DNA of 64,000 nt from Ignavibacteriota bacterium (GTDB taxonomy: Bacteria; Bacteroidota; Ignavibacteria; SZUA-365): contig JACRFB010000015.1 in NCBI GenBank assembly GCA_016218045.1, positions 43,837 through 107,836 of the forward strand, written 5' to 3'. The notes beneath the pieces are model-generated. The model ran no database searches. It had not been told where the DNA came from and was given only the letters and a program-made list of their open reading frames with translations. The translations under genes were made by a program, and so were the position numbers. This document shows, in pieces, positions 35,310 through 44,101 of the stretch. Numbering within the stretch: position 1 is the first letter of the stretch; every line of letters begins with the position of its first letter.

Positions 35310-36703
35310 GTTCTTCGGTGCTTGTGGTGGACGACGATGCATCAATCCGAGAATCGCTGCGGATCTTTCTCGAACGTTTCGGCTGCACCGTCACGGAGGC
35401 CGGCAGCGCGGAGGAGGCGCTCGAGCAATTGTCTGATGCGGCTCCGGATCTTGTGATCAGCGATTTGATCATGCCGGGAATGTCGGGATTCGACTTGCTC
35501 GAGTCCGTAAAAGTGTCTCACCCATGGCTTCCCTTTGTGATAGTCACTGTGTGTGACGAGATGGAATATACGATCGAGGCGATACGCCGTGGGGCCTTCG
35601 ACTTCCTGGAGAAACCTCTGGACCTCGAAAAACTCCGCTCGATTGTCGAGGCCGCTTCGCCCGGACTGCATACACGCGGCAGCGTGCAATTGCAGCATTC
35701 CGGTGAAAAGTTGCGGCGTGCCGATGAAAACGGACCGCACATTGTCGGCAACGCGCCATTGATGCGCGCGCTGTACAAACAGATAGGCCAGCTTTCCGAC
35801 ACGCGGATCTCCGTTTTGATACAGGGAGAGAGCGGTACAGGGAAAGAACTCGTTGCGCGTGTGATACACGAGAGCGGAGTGACACACGGGCTTCCCTTTG
35901 TGGCCGTCAATTGTTCCGTCCTTGCGGAAGGGCTTCTGGAAAGTGAGTTGTTCGGACATGTGAAAGGGGCGTTTACCTCGGCCATTCGCGGGAAGCGTGG
36001 CAAATTCACGCTTGCGGGCGAGGGCACGATTTTCCTCGACGAGATTGGGGACATCTCTCCATCGTTTCAGGCCAAGCTTCTGCGGGTCCTCCAGGAACAC
36101 GAATTCGAGCAGGTGGGTGGCGAGGAGACACTGCCGATGCGCGCGCGTGTCATTGCGGCGACAAACCGCGATGTGCGGCGTCTCGTGCGGGATGGTGTTT
36201 TCAGGGAGGATCTGTATTACCGGCTCAATGTGGCGCGTATTGATGTTCCCCCCCTGCGCGAGCGGCTTGTGGACCTGCCCCAACTTGTGCTTCATTTCCT
36301 TTCGAAAATCGAAACCGAACTGCACAGGGGTGTGTACAAGGTTTCATACGACAGCATCGAACAACTTCAGCGGCATTCCTGGCCGGGCAACGTCCGTGAA
36401 CTGGAAAATGTGCTCACAAAGTCCGTGTTGGCATCAAAGGGCAGCGTGCTCGAATTGGTGACGGATTTTCAGTCGGGTCCGCCATCTGTGTGTGAAGGAG
36501 TGACAGAGCCGGATGCGAGCGATCATATTCTGAGCTTGGCCGAACTCGAAAAAGGTCATATCATACAAGTTCTGAACCTGCTTCGATGGGACAAGGCGAG
36601 GGCATGTGCTGTTCTGGGAATCAGCAGGCCGACGCTCAACACAAAGCTGCGCGCCTATGGCCCCGATCGTGCCAAGGACGCAACAGGCAGGGAGGAGGAA
36701 TAA
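35306..36703 (+). CDS. Sigma-54-dependent response regulator (NtrC type), first copy
   Basis: 465 residues: receiver (1-120, Asp53 in LVISDLIMPGMSG, Lys in FDFLEKPLD), AAA+ domain with Walker A GESGTGKELVARV, Walker B GTIFLDEIGD, RVIAATNRDVRRL and WPGNVRELENVL, and a Fis-type helix-turn-helix (RACAVLGISRPTLNTKL). The sigma-54 contact loop reads GAFTSA instead of the canonical GAFTGA. ATG 35306 overlaps the kinase stop (ATGA) and follows GGAGA, so kinase and regulator are made together. A nearby -24/-12 promoter at 45.9 kb is a candidate target. A terminator follows at 36808. Confidence 0.95.
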   Translation: MSSSVLVVDDDASIRESLRIFLERFGCTVTEAGSAEEALEQLSDAAPDLVISDLIMPGMSGFDLLESVKVSHPWLPFVIVTVCDEMEYTIEAIRRGAFDFLEKPLDLEKLRSIVEAASPGLHTRGSVQLQHSGEKLRRADENGPHIVGNAPLMRALYKQIGQLSDTRISVLIQGESGTGKELVARVIHESGVTHGLPFVAVNCSVLAEGLLESELFGHVKGAFTSAIRGKRGKFTLAGEGTIFLDEIGDISPSFQAKLLRVLQEHEFEQVGGEETLPMRARVIAATNRDVRRLVRDGVFREDLYYRLNVARIDVPPLRERLVDLPQLVLHFLSKIETELHRGVYKVSYDSIEQLQRHSWPGNVRELENVLTKSVLASKGSVLELVTDFQSGPPSVCEGVTEPDASDHILSLAELEKGHIIQVLNLLRWDKARACAVLGISRPTLNTKLRAYGPDRAKDATGREEE

Positions 36704-36807
36704 TCGCGCGCGCGCGCGAGATAGTGAGACGAACGATACGCTGATGAAAAAAATATTTTCGGAAACGTAAAACAATTCGAGGATGTGCTGCATCCGCATT
36801 AATACTG

Positions 36808-36829
36808 AGCGCCACAAAGGCGCTTTTTA
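36808..36829 (+). terminator. Rho-independent terminator after the kinase/regulator pair
   Basis: AGCGCC (36808-36813) and GGCGCT (36819-36824) close a five-base loop and are followed by TTTTATTT. It separates this pair from the next CheW/regulator pair. Confidence 0.75.
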
Positions 36830-36909
36830 TTTGGCATAATTGCTGTAATTGTTTGCAACACCCGGTACTTGTGTGCCAGACCGGGTCATCGTTTAATCAC
36901 ATCCCTTGT

Positions 36910-37380
36910 ATGCAAACACTCATCACGTTTTTCGTGAGGGGTGAGGAGTTTGCCATCGATGCAGCACGGGTCGCGGGGATACGTGACCTGTCAACACTGG
37001 CCGGGAGTCCGGTTCGGTACGAGACGCCGCTTCGAATGGTGGAAGCTGCTCATCCGGAACTTCACTGTCTGGCCATGCATCAGTGTCTTGGATCGGTATT
37101 CGATAAAATCGATCCGTCCGCAAGACTGTTGGTTGTCGAGAGCGGCGGGAATCTCCAGGGCATCATTGTGGATTCAGTCAACGAATTACTGGCGGTCAAT
37201 GAACGCGAGATTCGATACCTCGTGTATCAACGGACACCACGAAGAGGCCTTGTCGAAATGCGCGGCGCATTTGTGCGCGGCATGTATCTGCAAATGATAG
37301 ACATCGAGCAGGTGATACGTGATGCGTCTCAGGAACACTGTCGACATGTGACATATATATCCGAAACACAGAGTGAGTAA
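36910..37380 (+). CDS. CheW-like domain protein, first copy
   Basis: 156 residues starting MQTLITFFVRGEEFAID. The order of strands fits a CheW-like fold: FVRGEEFAIDAARVAGIRDL, a variable middle, then LLVVESGGNLQGIIVDSVNEL and a final GAFVRGMYLQMIDIEQVI. In chemotaxis such domains couple receptors to CheA, yet no receptor or CheA gene is in the window. It is followed 13 bp later by the second sigma-54 regulator. Start at 36910 is the first ATG; a TTG at 36853 is the alternative. The assignment rests on pattern and on likeness to the second CheW-like gene. Confidence 0.72.
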   Translation: MQTLITFFVRGEEFAIDAARVAGIRDLSTLAGSPVRYETPLRMVEAAHPELHCLAMHQCLGSVFDKIDPSARLLVVESGGNLQGIIVDSVNELLAVNEREIRYLVYQRTPRRGLVEMRGAFVRGMYLQMIDIEQVIRDASQEHCRHVTYISETQSE

Positions 37381-37393
37381 TCGGGAGAATGAC

Positions 37394-38800
37394 ATGCAGG
37401 ATGTGCCCTATGTGAATCCACCTTCAGCACAGGCAGGCCAGTTGCTTGGGAAGGTCCTTATTGTTGACGACGACCCGCTTGTTTGCCAGACGCTTGAATG
37501 GAGATTGACACGGCTCGGTCTCCAAGTACGATCGCTCACTGATGCACAGGAGACCGTGTCGTTCTGCGACGAATGGCGTCCGCATGTTCTGGTGTCGGAT
37601 ATTCACATGCCGATGTGCTCGGGGTTCGACATCCTGAAGAAATTGCGGGAAAGACACATCTGGATGCCTGTGATCTTCATCACAGGGTACGATGATGTTC
37701 CTTTGACTATTCGCGCTTCCCGGGAGGGTGCATTTGACTGTCTGGAGAAACCTATCGATTGGAACCGGCTGCATAGATCCTTACAAAAAGCGCTCGATTA
37801 TATGCGTGCAAGTGAGGAGGCTGAATCGATGCCGTGCGACCCGCTGCATATTCAAAACGACATTGCGCTTATTGGAAAAACACATGTCATGGACGAGGTG
37901 TACCGGCAGATCGGACTGGTGACGGGTAACCGTGTCACTGTTCTGATACAAGGCGAGAGTGGTACTGGGAAAGAATGTGCGGCTCGTGTGATCCACCAAT
38001 CAGGTGTGACGGCAGGAAAACCCTTTGTGGCACTCAATTGCAGCGCGGTACCGGAGGGATTGTTTGAAAGCGAGTTGTTCGGTCATGTCCGTGGTTCGTT
38101 CACAGGCGCGCATCGCGATCGCCGCGGTCGCGTGGAGATGGCCGGAGATGGGACACTGTTTCTCGACGAAGTCTCCGACATTCCTCTGTCGCTTCAAGCG
38201 AAACTTCTTCGCCTTCTTCAGGAACGCAGTTACGAAATGGTGGGAAGCGAGGAGTGCAGAACCATGCGCGCACGTATTATTGCGGCGACAAATACGAAGC
38301 TCGAAGAGGCGGTGGCGGATGGGCGTTTCCGTGAGGATCTGTATTACAGACTGAATATCATGAGAATCGATATGCCGCCCTTACGCGAAAGACTGGAGGA
38401 TATACCACGTCTCGTCCTCTCATTTCTGCGGAAGTATAATGTCGAATTCGGCCGGAACATCGTCAAGCTGCCGTATACTGTAATTGATGTGCTCGCGGCA
38501 CACGACTGGCCGGGAAATGTCCGGGAACTCGAGAGTGTCGTGCTCCAGGCTGTGCTCCGCAGCAAAGGTGATGTACTGAATCCATCCGATTTCCGCCCTC
38601 AGATCCACACGGAAAGGCGCTCAGACGAAGGAATACCCGATAATTTGAGTTTGGCGGATGTAGAAAAGATGCACATCGACCGGGTGCTACGCGCATGTCA
38701 GTGGAACAAGCAGGCAGCGTGTGCGATTCTCGGAATAAGCAAGCCGACACTGTACCATAAGATTCAGATATATCACCTGTTCGACACGGCAAAGACTTGA
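37394..38800 (+). CDS. Sigma-54-dependent response regulator (NtrC type), second copy
   Basis: 468 residues from ATG 37394 (GGGAGA at 37383-37388); a GTG at 37373 overlapping the CheW stop is the alternative. Receiver (18-140, Asp69 in HVLVSDIHMPMCSG, Lys in FDCLEKPID), AAA+ with GESGTGKECAARV, GTLFLDEVSD, RIIAATNTKLEEA and WPGNVRELESVV, and a Fis-like C-terminus (QAACAILGISKPTLYHKI). The sigma-54 loop is GSFTGA, again a departure from GAFTGA and different from the first copy. It is about half identical to the first copy by eye. No own kinase is adjacent; the upstream kinase may serve both. Confidence 0.93.
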   Translation: MQDVPYVNPPSAQAGQLLGKVLIVDDDPLVCQTLEWRLTRLGLQVRSLTDAQETVSFCDEWRPHVLVSDIHMPMCSGFDILKKLRERHIWMPVIFITGYDDVPLTIRASREGAFDCLEKPIDWNRLHRSLQKALDYMRASEEAESMPCDPLHIQNDIALIGKTHVMDEVYRQIGLVTGNRVTVLIQGESGTGKECAARVIHQSGVTAGKPFVALNCSAVPEGLFESELFGHVRGSFTGAHRDRRGRVEMAGDGTLFLDEVSDIPLSLQAKLLRLLQERSYEMVGSEECRTMRARIIAATNTKLEEAVADGRFREDLYYRLNIMRIDMPPLRERLEDIPRLVLSFLRKYNVEFGRNIVKLPYTVIDVLAAHDWPGNVRELESVVLQAVLRSKGDVLNPSDFRPQIHTERRSDEGIPDNLSLADVEKMHIDRVLRACQWNKQAACAILGISKPTLYHKIQIYHLFDTAKT

Positions 38801-38870
38801 GGCGCCGGTCACGGGCACACCTGGGAGTGATGTCACGCCCCTTTGAATTCAGGCGGTACAACGCAACCGC

Positions 38871-41800
38871 TCATCCACCGCCGGAAACGCGTGGCGTCTC
38901 CTGAAGAATCGTGAGTACCACCCGCATGTTTTCCATTCTTCCGGCAGTTGACGACGCGCGGCGTATGGGATTCGTGCCTCCCCTGGAACGTGAGAGAATC
39001 TGCTGCTGCGGTATTCCTCTGCCAGCGAGGTAACGTGTCACATAGCCGACACGTTCGTCCGAACTTATTCGGGCAAGTTTCGCCGGGAGTGTATAATCGG
39101 CGTAACCATCAACTTGAAGAATGAATCCCGGATTCGATGTTAACATGGCTGCGAGTGAATCGAGATACTCGTGCAACCCGCTGCGATCCTCGGAGTTCGA
39201 GTATAGCAGGGGAAACATCCGAGGGGCAGTCTGTGCCAGGTTCGGCTTGCTTGAGCCGGAAGCGTTTTCCTGGCTCAACTTCATGGGGCGAGTCGTATCC
39301 GTCCTGGTTGATAACGATGGCTCTTGAGGAGATGCGGCCCGTCGACGCACCGAGAATGTGATCCCATCGATAAAGTCTCCGTCGCGTGTTGACCGAACCG
39401 TGATCGACACACGGGTCGGATTCGCATCGGCGCGGAGGATGTCGAGTTGTGTCGAATCGATCGCCAACAGGTATTCACCCGGCACAACACCCACGAAGGA
39501 AAAGCTGCCGTCGGAGAACGTCAACGCTTCATACGAGTGACTGCGGGATTGCGAAACCGCTCGAATCCGTAAACCGCCTATGCCGCGCGCTCCAGCATCC
39601 TCCTCGGCAACCCGGCCCTCGAGCATACCCGTGATAAAAAACGGGATGTCGAGTCGTGCATACATGTTGGGTTCGGCGATGAAGGAGAATTTGTGCAGCG
39701 CGGGAATGCAGAGGGGATTTTTCATGCTCTCTCTGTCAACCTCCACATCAGTGCGTGCATACGGGAGCACATTTATATAACGTTCCTCGTTTTCTCCCTC
39801 ACGCATGCCGGAAATGCGTCCGAACGAGAATCGGATGCCCTTGATGTCACGTTCACCTTCATCGAAACTGCTGTTGCCGTTTTCATCGATGAAGGGATGG
39901 AATAGAACTCCTCCGTTCCCGATCCAATCCATGCGGGAGAAGCGGAAAAACGGTGTGGAAGGATCCACCGCAATGCTCCCGGCCACAGATTGGGAGTAGA
40001 ACCGGCTCTCACCCTGTAATGTGGCTTGCGAACTACCTCGAACGGCACCGAGGTTCCACTGGATGCCGAGCTGGAATACGCCGGCATTTTGATTCCGATC
40101 GAAAACATGCGAGCACTGCAGTGTCGTCTCGCCGAACATGCGCTTCTGGATGCCTGTAACAACGCGCGAAATGCCTCGACTGGCCGCATTGATCTGCAAG
40201 GAGGAGGTAATGGTGATACCTCCGATAAGTGATCCGAGAAGTCCTTCGGATCCGGGGACAGACATGGAGGTATTGAAGGTGGCGGATTGTATCCAATTCG
40301 GGGTGGTGTTGATCGCTATCGCGGAATACGCGCCGTATTGCAGATGACATGTGAAACCGCCGAACGAGACAAACGTCCCGGCGTCGATACGCAACACTCC
40401 TCGCTGACTGGAGCTGCGGTCGAAAACGATGTGCGCGTTCAGTGCGGGAAGAACGGAGACGCTGGGCAGAGAGCATGTAAATGCACTCCGAGAGAGGAGA
40501 GATGCCCATGAGGACGATTGAACACCTGTGTAATTAATGTGTTCCATCTCGAGTCTGGCCATTGAACCAAAGGTCATCGCGGCTCGGCAAAGCCAATACG
40601 CATCGCCGGCATACGTCCCTTCGAGCGTTGTCGTCGGTAATGGACGAAGCACGATTCCCGAAAACGGGCGTTTCTGGTTTCGACCGCCGTCGTGCAGGTA
40701 GTCGAATCCTCCTGTCAATCCAACCCACGAGGCGAGTCCCAGCGAAAACCTTGCCGATGCACTGGGATTGTGGGTCAGTATCTGCCGACCTGCGGAGAGG
40801 GAATATTCTACTGTTCCAGGGGGCAGCAATGATACTGGTGCCTGTATCGAATACTGGTGTGTCTCGAATTCTCCGAGCGGCCCATATTCTTTGGTGGTTA
40901 TATACGTGCCGCCGTACTGCAAAGGTATTGTGGTTTGAATCACGCCATCCTCGCCTACACGGAGGTGCTCGACGAGTGAATACCCATCGTACAGTTCCAC
41001 CTTCCACCCCGGATTGCCTCGCGCGCGGAAACTGACGTCCTGGAAATGCAGTCGCGGAGTCCATTGCTGGTTCCCGATTTCTATTCCTTCGATTTGCCGC
41101 GCCTCAACACCATCCGCGGTCAATTGGCCCGCCGAAATTCGAGTGAGCCATGGGTTGTCGGGCAGAGCGAACCGCCACCGGGCATGAGGTATTCCTGTGA
41201 CCGTTTTTTGATCGGAGGAGTACATCCCGGCATAGCCCGCCTCGACATCACCGCCAAGAAGGCGCAAACCTGAACGCACGGAGTAATTAACTGTCGAAGA
41301 GGATCCGGCCACACCCAGGGTGGCATCGTAACCAACAACGCCGCCATAGAGCAGGGGGCGTTGCAGATCTCCGATGAGGGGTGCATGGTTATACGAAATC
41401 TGCTTCATTCGAGTCGGAAGACTCGCGGTTCTTTCGAATTCGGCGAGGACGGGCAGGACATGCTCGGACGTGACGTTGGCCGTCAGGTCCCTGAGAGATG
41501 TGACTATCGAGATGTCGAATGCCGCCTCGAAGATTGAAGGCAGGACGTATACCTCGAGGTCTTCTGTAATGCTCCCTGCGGAATCGAGAAGACGCAAGCG
41601 GTCGCCGAACTGTGCACGATGAGTTTGGAAGTCCACTTCAAACGGTACGCCCTCAATGGAAAAGGTTCCGGTGACCGATTTTCGTACTGCATCGTACCGT
41701 GTCTTCACATGCAGCTTTGTGCAGACATCAATAAAGGGAAGGTACAGCGAATCCTTGTAAAAGCGACCTATAACTGTGGCACGAACTACTCGATCGTACC

Positions 41801-41912
41801 GAAGTGTCAGGAAGGCCTCACTGATGTCGTCGTCATGAGTTGACTGTGCAGACGTCACAAACGCGAGACACGATAGGAATACAAGGGAAATGCCGACGCT
41901 GCGTGTAGGCAT
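38871..41912 (-). CDS. Usher-like outer-membrane protein with C-terminal OmpA-like domain
   Basis: 1013 residues. After a signal peptide (GISLVFLSCLAFVTSA) comes an N-terminal domain with short strands (VVRATVIGRFYKDSLYLPF) like that of archaic ushers, a long barrel region (about 190-690) with repeated aromatic strands and a segment GNPGWKVELYDGYSLVEH as in usher plug/middle regions, then a carboxypeptidase-regulatory-like fold (GGLRIRAVSQ ... SDGSFSFVGVVPGEYLLAID). The last 110 residues look OmpA-like: LDSLAAMLTSNPGFILQVDG, then YADYT, ARISSDERVGYV and ENMRVVLTI, with the peptidoglycan-contact Asp and Arg retained. It follows the chaperone gene by 45 bp. Usher identity is by layout and neighbours, not by strong motif. 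Confidence 0.72.
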   Translation of the reverse strand: MPTRSVGISLVFLSCLAFVTSAQSTHDDDISEAFLTLRYDRVVRATVIGRFYKDSLYLPFIDVCTKLHVKTRYDAVRKSVTGTFSIEGVPFEVDFQTHRAQFGDRLRLLDSAGSITEDLEVYVLPSIFEAAFDISIVTSLRDLTANVTSEHVLPVLAEFERTASLPTRMKQISYNHAPLIGDLQRPLLYGGVVGYDATLGVAGSSSTVNYSVRSGLRLLGGDVEAGYAGMYSSDQKTVTGIPHARWRFALPDNPWLTRISAGQLTADGVEARQIEGIEIGNQQWTPRLHFQDVSFRARGNPGWKVELYDGYSLVEHLRVGEDGVIQTTIPLQYGGTYITTKEYGPLGEFETHQYSIQAPVSLLPPGTVEYSLSAGRQILTHNPSASARFSLGLASWVGLTGGFDYLHDGGRNQKRPFSGIVLRPLPTTTLEGTYAGDAYWLCRAAMTFGSMARLEMEHINYTGVQSSSWASLLSRSAFTCSLPSVSVLPALNAHIVFDRSSSQRGVLRIDAGTFVSFGGFTCHLQYGAYSAIAINTTPNWIQSATFNTSMSVPGSEGLLGSLIGGITITSSLQINAASRGISRVVTGIQKRMFGETTLQCSHVFDRNQNAGVFQLGIQWNLGAVRGSSQATLQGESRFYSQSVAGSIAVDPSTPFFRFSRMDWIGNGGVLFHPFIDENGNSSFDEGERDIKGIRFSFGRISGMREGENEERYINVLPYARTDVEVDRESMKNPLCIPALHKFSFIAEPNMYARLDIPFFITGMLEGRVAEEDAGARGIGGLRIRAVSQSRSHSYEALTFSDGSFSFVGVVPGEYLLAIDSTQLDILRADANPTRVSITVRSTRDGDFIDGITFSVRRRAASPQEPSLSTRTDTTRPMKLSQENASGSSKPNLAQTAPRMFPLLYSNSEDRSGLHEYLDSLAAMLTSNPGFILQVDGYADYTLPAKLARISSDERVGYVTRYLAGRGIPQQQILSRSRGGTNPIRRASSTAGRMENMRVVLTILQETPRVSGGG

Positions 41913-41957
41913 AGCGCGGGAATTGGGGGCACCGGTTCTTTGAGGCGGCGCGAGCTG

Positions 41958-42788
41958 TTACTCTGCGCCGATGGCAAGGGCTTTGGATACTGTATGCGGC
42001 GGTGACTGTGACTGCTGTTCTTTGGGAATGTCATCTCGGGATCCATTCACCATAATCTCCGCAGTGTAATTTCCCGGGGGCAGCTTACCGGCCTCAAAAT
42101 GAAAACGTCGTACAAGTTCGTAGTACACTGCAATCGATTCCAGAGTTTCGGCAACGGGTTCGCCGCGGGCATCGAGAACGCGCACACGTGCAACCCCCCA
42201 GTATGGGCTGTTTCCCGACCGCGTGAACCGACACAGGATGGAGACGCCATTTGAATCGACCTTTGATCGTATACTATCGACGGAGACGTTGGCTGTTGTT
42301 TTTCCCTTCAGATAGACCGCGGCTGTTACCTGTTCGACGGCGATAACGAGTTGCGCGAGTGTCGAGTCGCCGTGCACCTCTGGCGTGATGGGTTTTACTG
42401 CGGGCAGCGAACGCACGACCATTCTTGTCCAATAAGCACCGTCCACCAGCGAACCCGCATCACGAACAAGTAGTTTGACGTATTGTTCCTCCCCTGGAGG
42501 TATCACAAGTTTTCGGGGAAATACCTTGAGATGTGGGACGAGCGAGTGCCGCTTCTCGGTCACGGAATCATTCTTCTGCATGAACAGTTTTCCGTTCTCG
42601 TCACTCGCGGGATATCCGAAGAAAAATTCGATGCTGACCTCTCGTGCGGTTTCCGAGGTGTTCTTGACGAGAAAGGTGCCGGTTTTAGAATCGGGATCGA
42701 TGAACACCGATGTCGGCGCGATCATGAGCTGCGCTTCCGCGTGTGCGAACGGCAGGAGCAACGGGAGCAGCATGAGGAAACGGTACAT
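41958..42788 (-). CDS. Periplasmic pilus-assembly chaperone, PapD-like
   Basis: 276 residues from ATG 42788 with a perfect GGAGG five bases upstream. Signal peptide MYRFLMLLPLLLPFAHAEAQ. The first immunoglobulin-like domain has MIAPTSVFIDPDSKTGTFLV and KVFPRKLVIPPGEEQYVKLL, the P-R-x-x-x-(I/L)-P-P-G pattern of the chaperone F-G strands; the second domain has WGVARVRVLDARGEPVAE and ends with a polar tail. Such chaperones donate a strand to pilus subunits and deliver them to the usher, which is the next gene. Subunit genes lie directly upstream. No other family fits as well. Confidence 0.85.
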   Translation of the reverse strand: MYRFLMLLPLLLPFAHAEAQLMIAPTSVFIDPDSKTGTFLVKNTSETAREVSIEFFFGYPASDENGKLFMQKNDSVTEKRHSLVPHLKVFPRKLVIPPGEEQYVKLLVRDAGSLVDGAYWTRMVVRSLPAVKPITPEVHGDSTLAQLVIAVEQVTAAVYLKGKTTANVSVDSIRSKVDSNGVSILCRFTRSGNSPYWGVARVRVLDARGEPVAETLESIAVYYELVRRFHFEAGKLPPGNYTAEIMVNGSRDDIPKEQQSQSPPHTVSKALAIGAE

Positions 42789-42811
42789 GAAACCTCCGGA
42801 CGAGAGGTGGT

Positions 42812-43330
42812 TCAGTGACACATTTGGGAAATGGAAATAAGCAGTACACCGGTGTAGGATCCGGCACTCGTGGCGGCCGACGTGGTGATTGACCCGGCGA
42901 ACCAGATGTACATCGAGGCAGTGCACGCTGATCCTCCGCTTGGCAGAGTGAACGTGCCATACGATTGTGTTGCGGAAAGAAGTGGCAGCAAACCGGATTG
43001 GGTATATGTAGTTTTTTTCTTCACTGCGCTGCGGCTGAATGGTATCGTCCCCGGACCCGAACGACGCAGTGTTACCGCAGTGGCAATCTGAATCGCGACT
43101 GTTGCACCGCGTGGTCCGGAGACTTTGTAACACAATGCCCCCGGGGAAGTGGGAGTCAGTGAGGCCACGGCACCTGGATACAGTGTGCCGAAATCGAGCT
43201 CATCGTTCATCGCGTCGATGGAGAGATGCTGCGCATGACACAGAGTGGCAGAGGCGACTAACAACACTGCGATACAGGCGACGCGCAGGCCCGTCTGCAT
43301 TACGCGACCGATGACATGTTGATGCACCAT
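42812..43330 (-). CDS. Secreted DUF4402-like fimbrial subunit (1)
   Basis: 172 residues (or 162 from ATG 43300) with a signal peptide VACIAVLLVASATLCHA. The mature part shows LDFGTLYPGAVASLTPTSPG, GPRGATVAIQIATAVTLRRS and SAGSYTGVLLISISQ, the sequence style of DUF4402 beta-sandwiches (domain start ~LDFG, domain end ~GxYTGxxxV). Three Cys are present, one at the very C-terminus. It lies 23 bp before the chaperone. A tip or adaptor subunit role is possible given that it is closest to the assembly genes, but this is inference. Confidence 0.75.
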   Translation of the reverse strand: MVHQHVIGRVMQTGLRVACIAVLLVASATLCHAQHLSIDAMNDELDFGTLYPGAVASLTPTSPGALCYKVSGPRGATVAIQIATAVTLRRSGPGTIPFSRSAVKKKTTYTQSGLLPLLSATQSYGTFTLPSGGSACTASMYIWFAGSITTSAATSAGSYTGVLLISISQMCH

Positions 43331-43357
43331 GAAGGAGTCCCGCAGTTCTCGCTGAAA

Positions 43358-43918
43358 TTACATGGAGTATTGCAAGATACACACATCGTAGGTCCCGAGG
43401 TAGTATCCTGTGTTTGCATTCGCGGGTACTTGGAGCGAACCGCCTACCCAGAAGTATATCTGCGAGAGAGCACTCTGACCTCGTTGCCCTGGTAGTGTCG
43501 TCTGGCCGCGTGCCACTCCCGAATACAGAAATACAACGGATGCCGATTGTGTACTGCTGTTGCACTTGCGCACGGTGCTGCGCGTGAACTGCACGGTATT
43601 GTTTGATCCGTTGGCAAAACCTGAGGACGTTCTCCGTCGCAATGTGGCGGTCAGCGGAAATTGTATTTCCACCGCCGCAGTCGCCTCTCCGCGTGCGATG
43701 AATTGCCAGGCGTTCGACGATGTCGACGGCACTGTCACGGTGTTTCCACGCATGCACGATTGTACACACCAGGAAATGCAGTTGCCTTCGACGCAGGCGG
43801 GACGGGCGATTGTTATCGTTACACTCCCTTCCGCCTGGAACGGCTGTGAATACAGCCCCGCAGGGAGAAGGACGGTGACGAATACCATAATCCGACAGCC
43901 GACACTCAGGGATACCAT
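43358..43918 (-). CDS. Secreted DUF4402-like fimbrial subunit (2), Cys-rich
   Basis: 186 residues from ATG 43918, giving the signal peptide IMVFVTVLLPAGLYS; the frame is open further to 44101, but those residues are not signal-like. The mature part begins QPFQAEGSVTITIARPACV with a 20-residue Cys cluster (CVEGNCISWCVQSC), then VEIQFPLTATLRRR, and ends GYYLGTYDVCILQYSM, parallel to the endings of its neighbours. The Cys cluster sets it apart from the other subunits. 183 bp before it hold no other gene. Confidence 0.68.
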   Translation of the reverse strand: MVSLSVGCRIMVFVTVLLPAGLYSQPFQAEGSVTITIARPACVEGNCISWCVQSCMRGNTVTVPSTSSNAWQFIARGEATAAVEIQFPLTATLRRRTSSGFANGSNNTVQFTRSTVRKCNSSTQSASVVFLYSGVARGQTTLPGQRGQSALSQIYFWVGGSLQVPANANTGYYLGTYDVCILQYSM

Positions 43919-44101
43919 TGGTATGCGCTCAGCGGGAGAGTTACGAAACAATGTGCTGCATACAGATAGCAGGGTGGGGACGGAAACGGTAGCCCCGCCT
44001 CCACCCTGCAGCGTGGATGTGGATGATCTCACTCCACCTGGTACATGGTGGCGCTTCTCATCGGAAATATGAACTTCCAGGTGTGACACACGTCGGAGCA
44101 C

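Noticed and set aside
36834..36860. Sigma-54 promoter ahead of the first CheW-like gene
   Set aside because: TTGGCATAATTGC begins well, but the GG to GC distance is seven, not ten.
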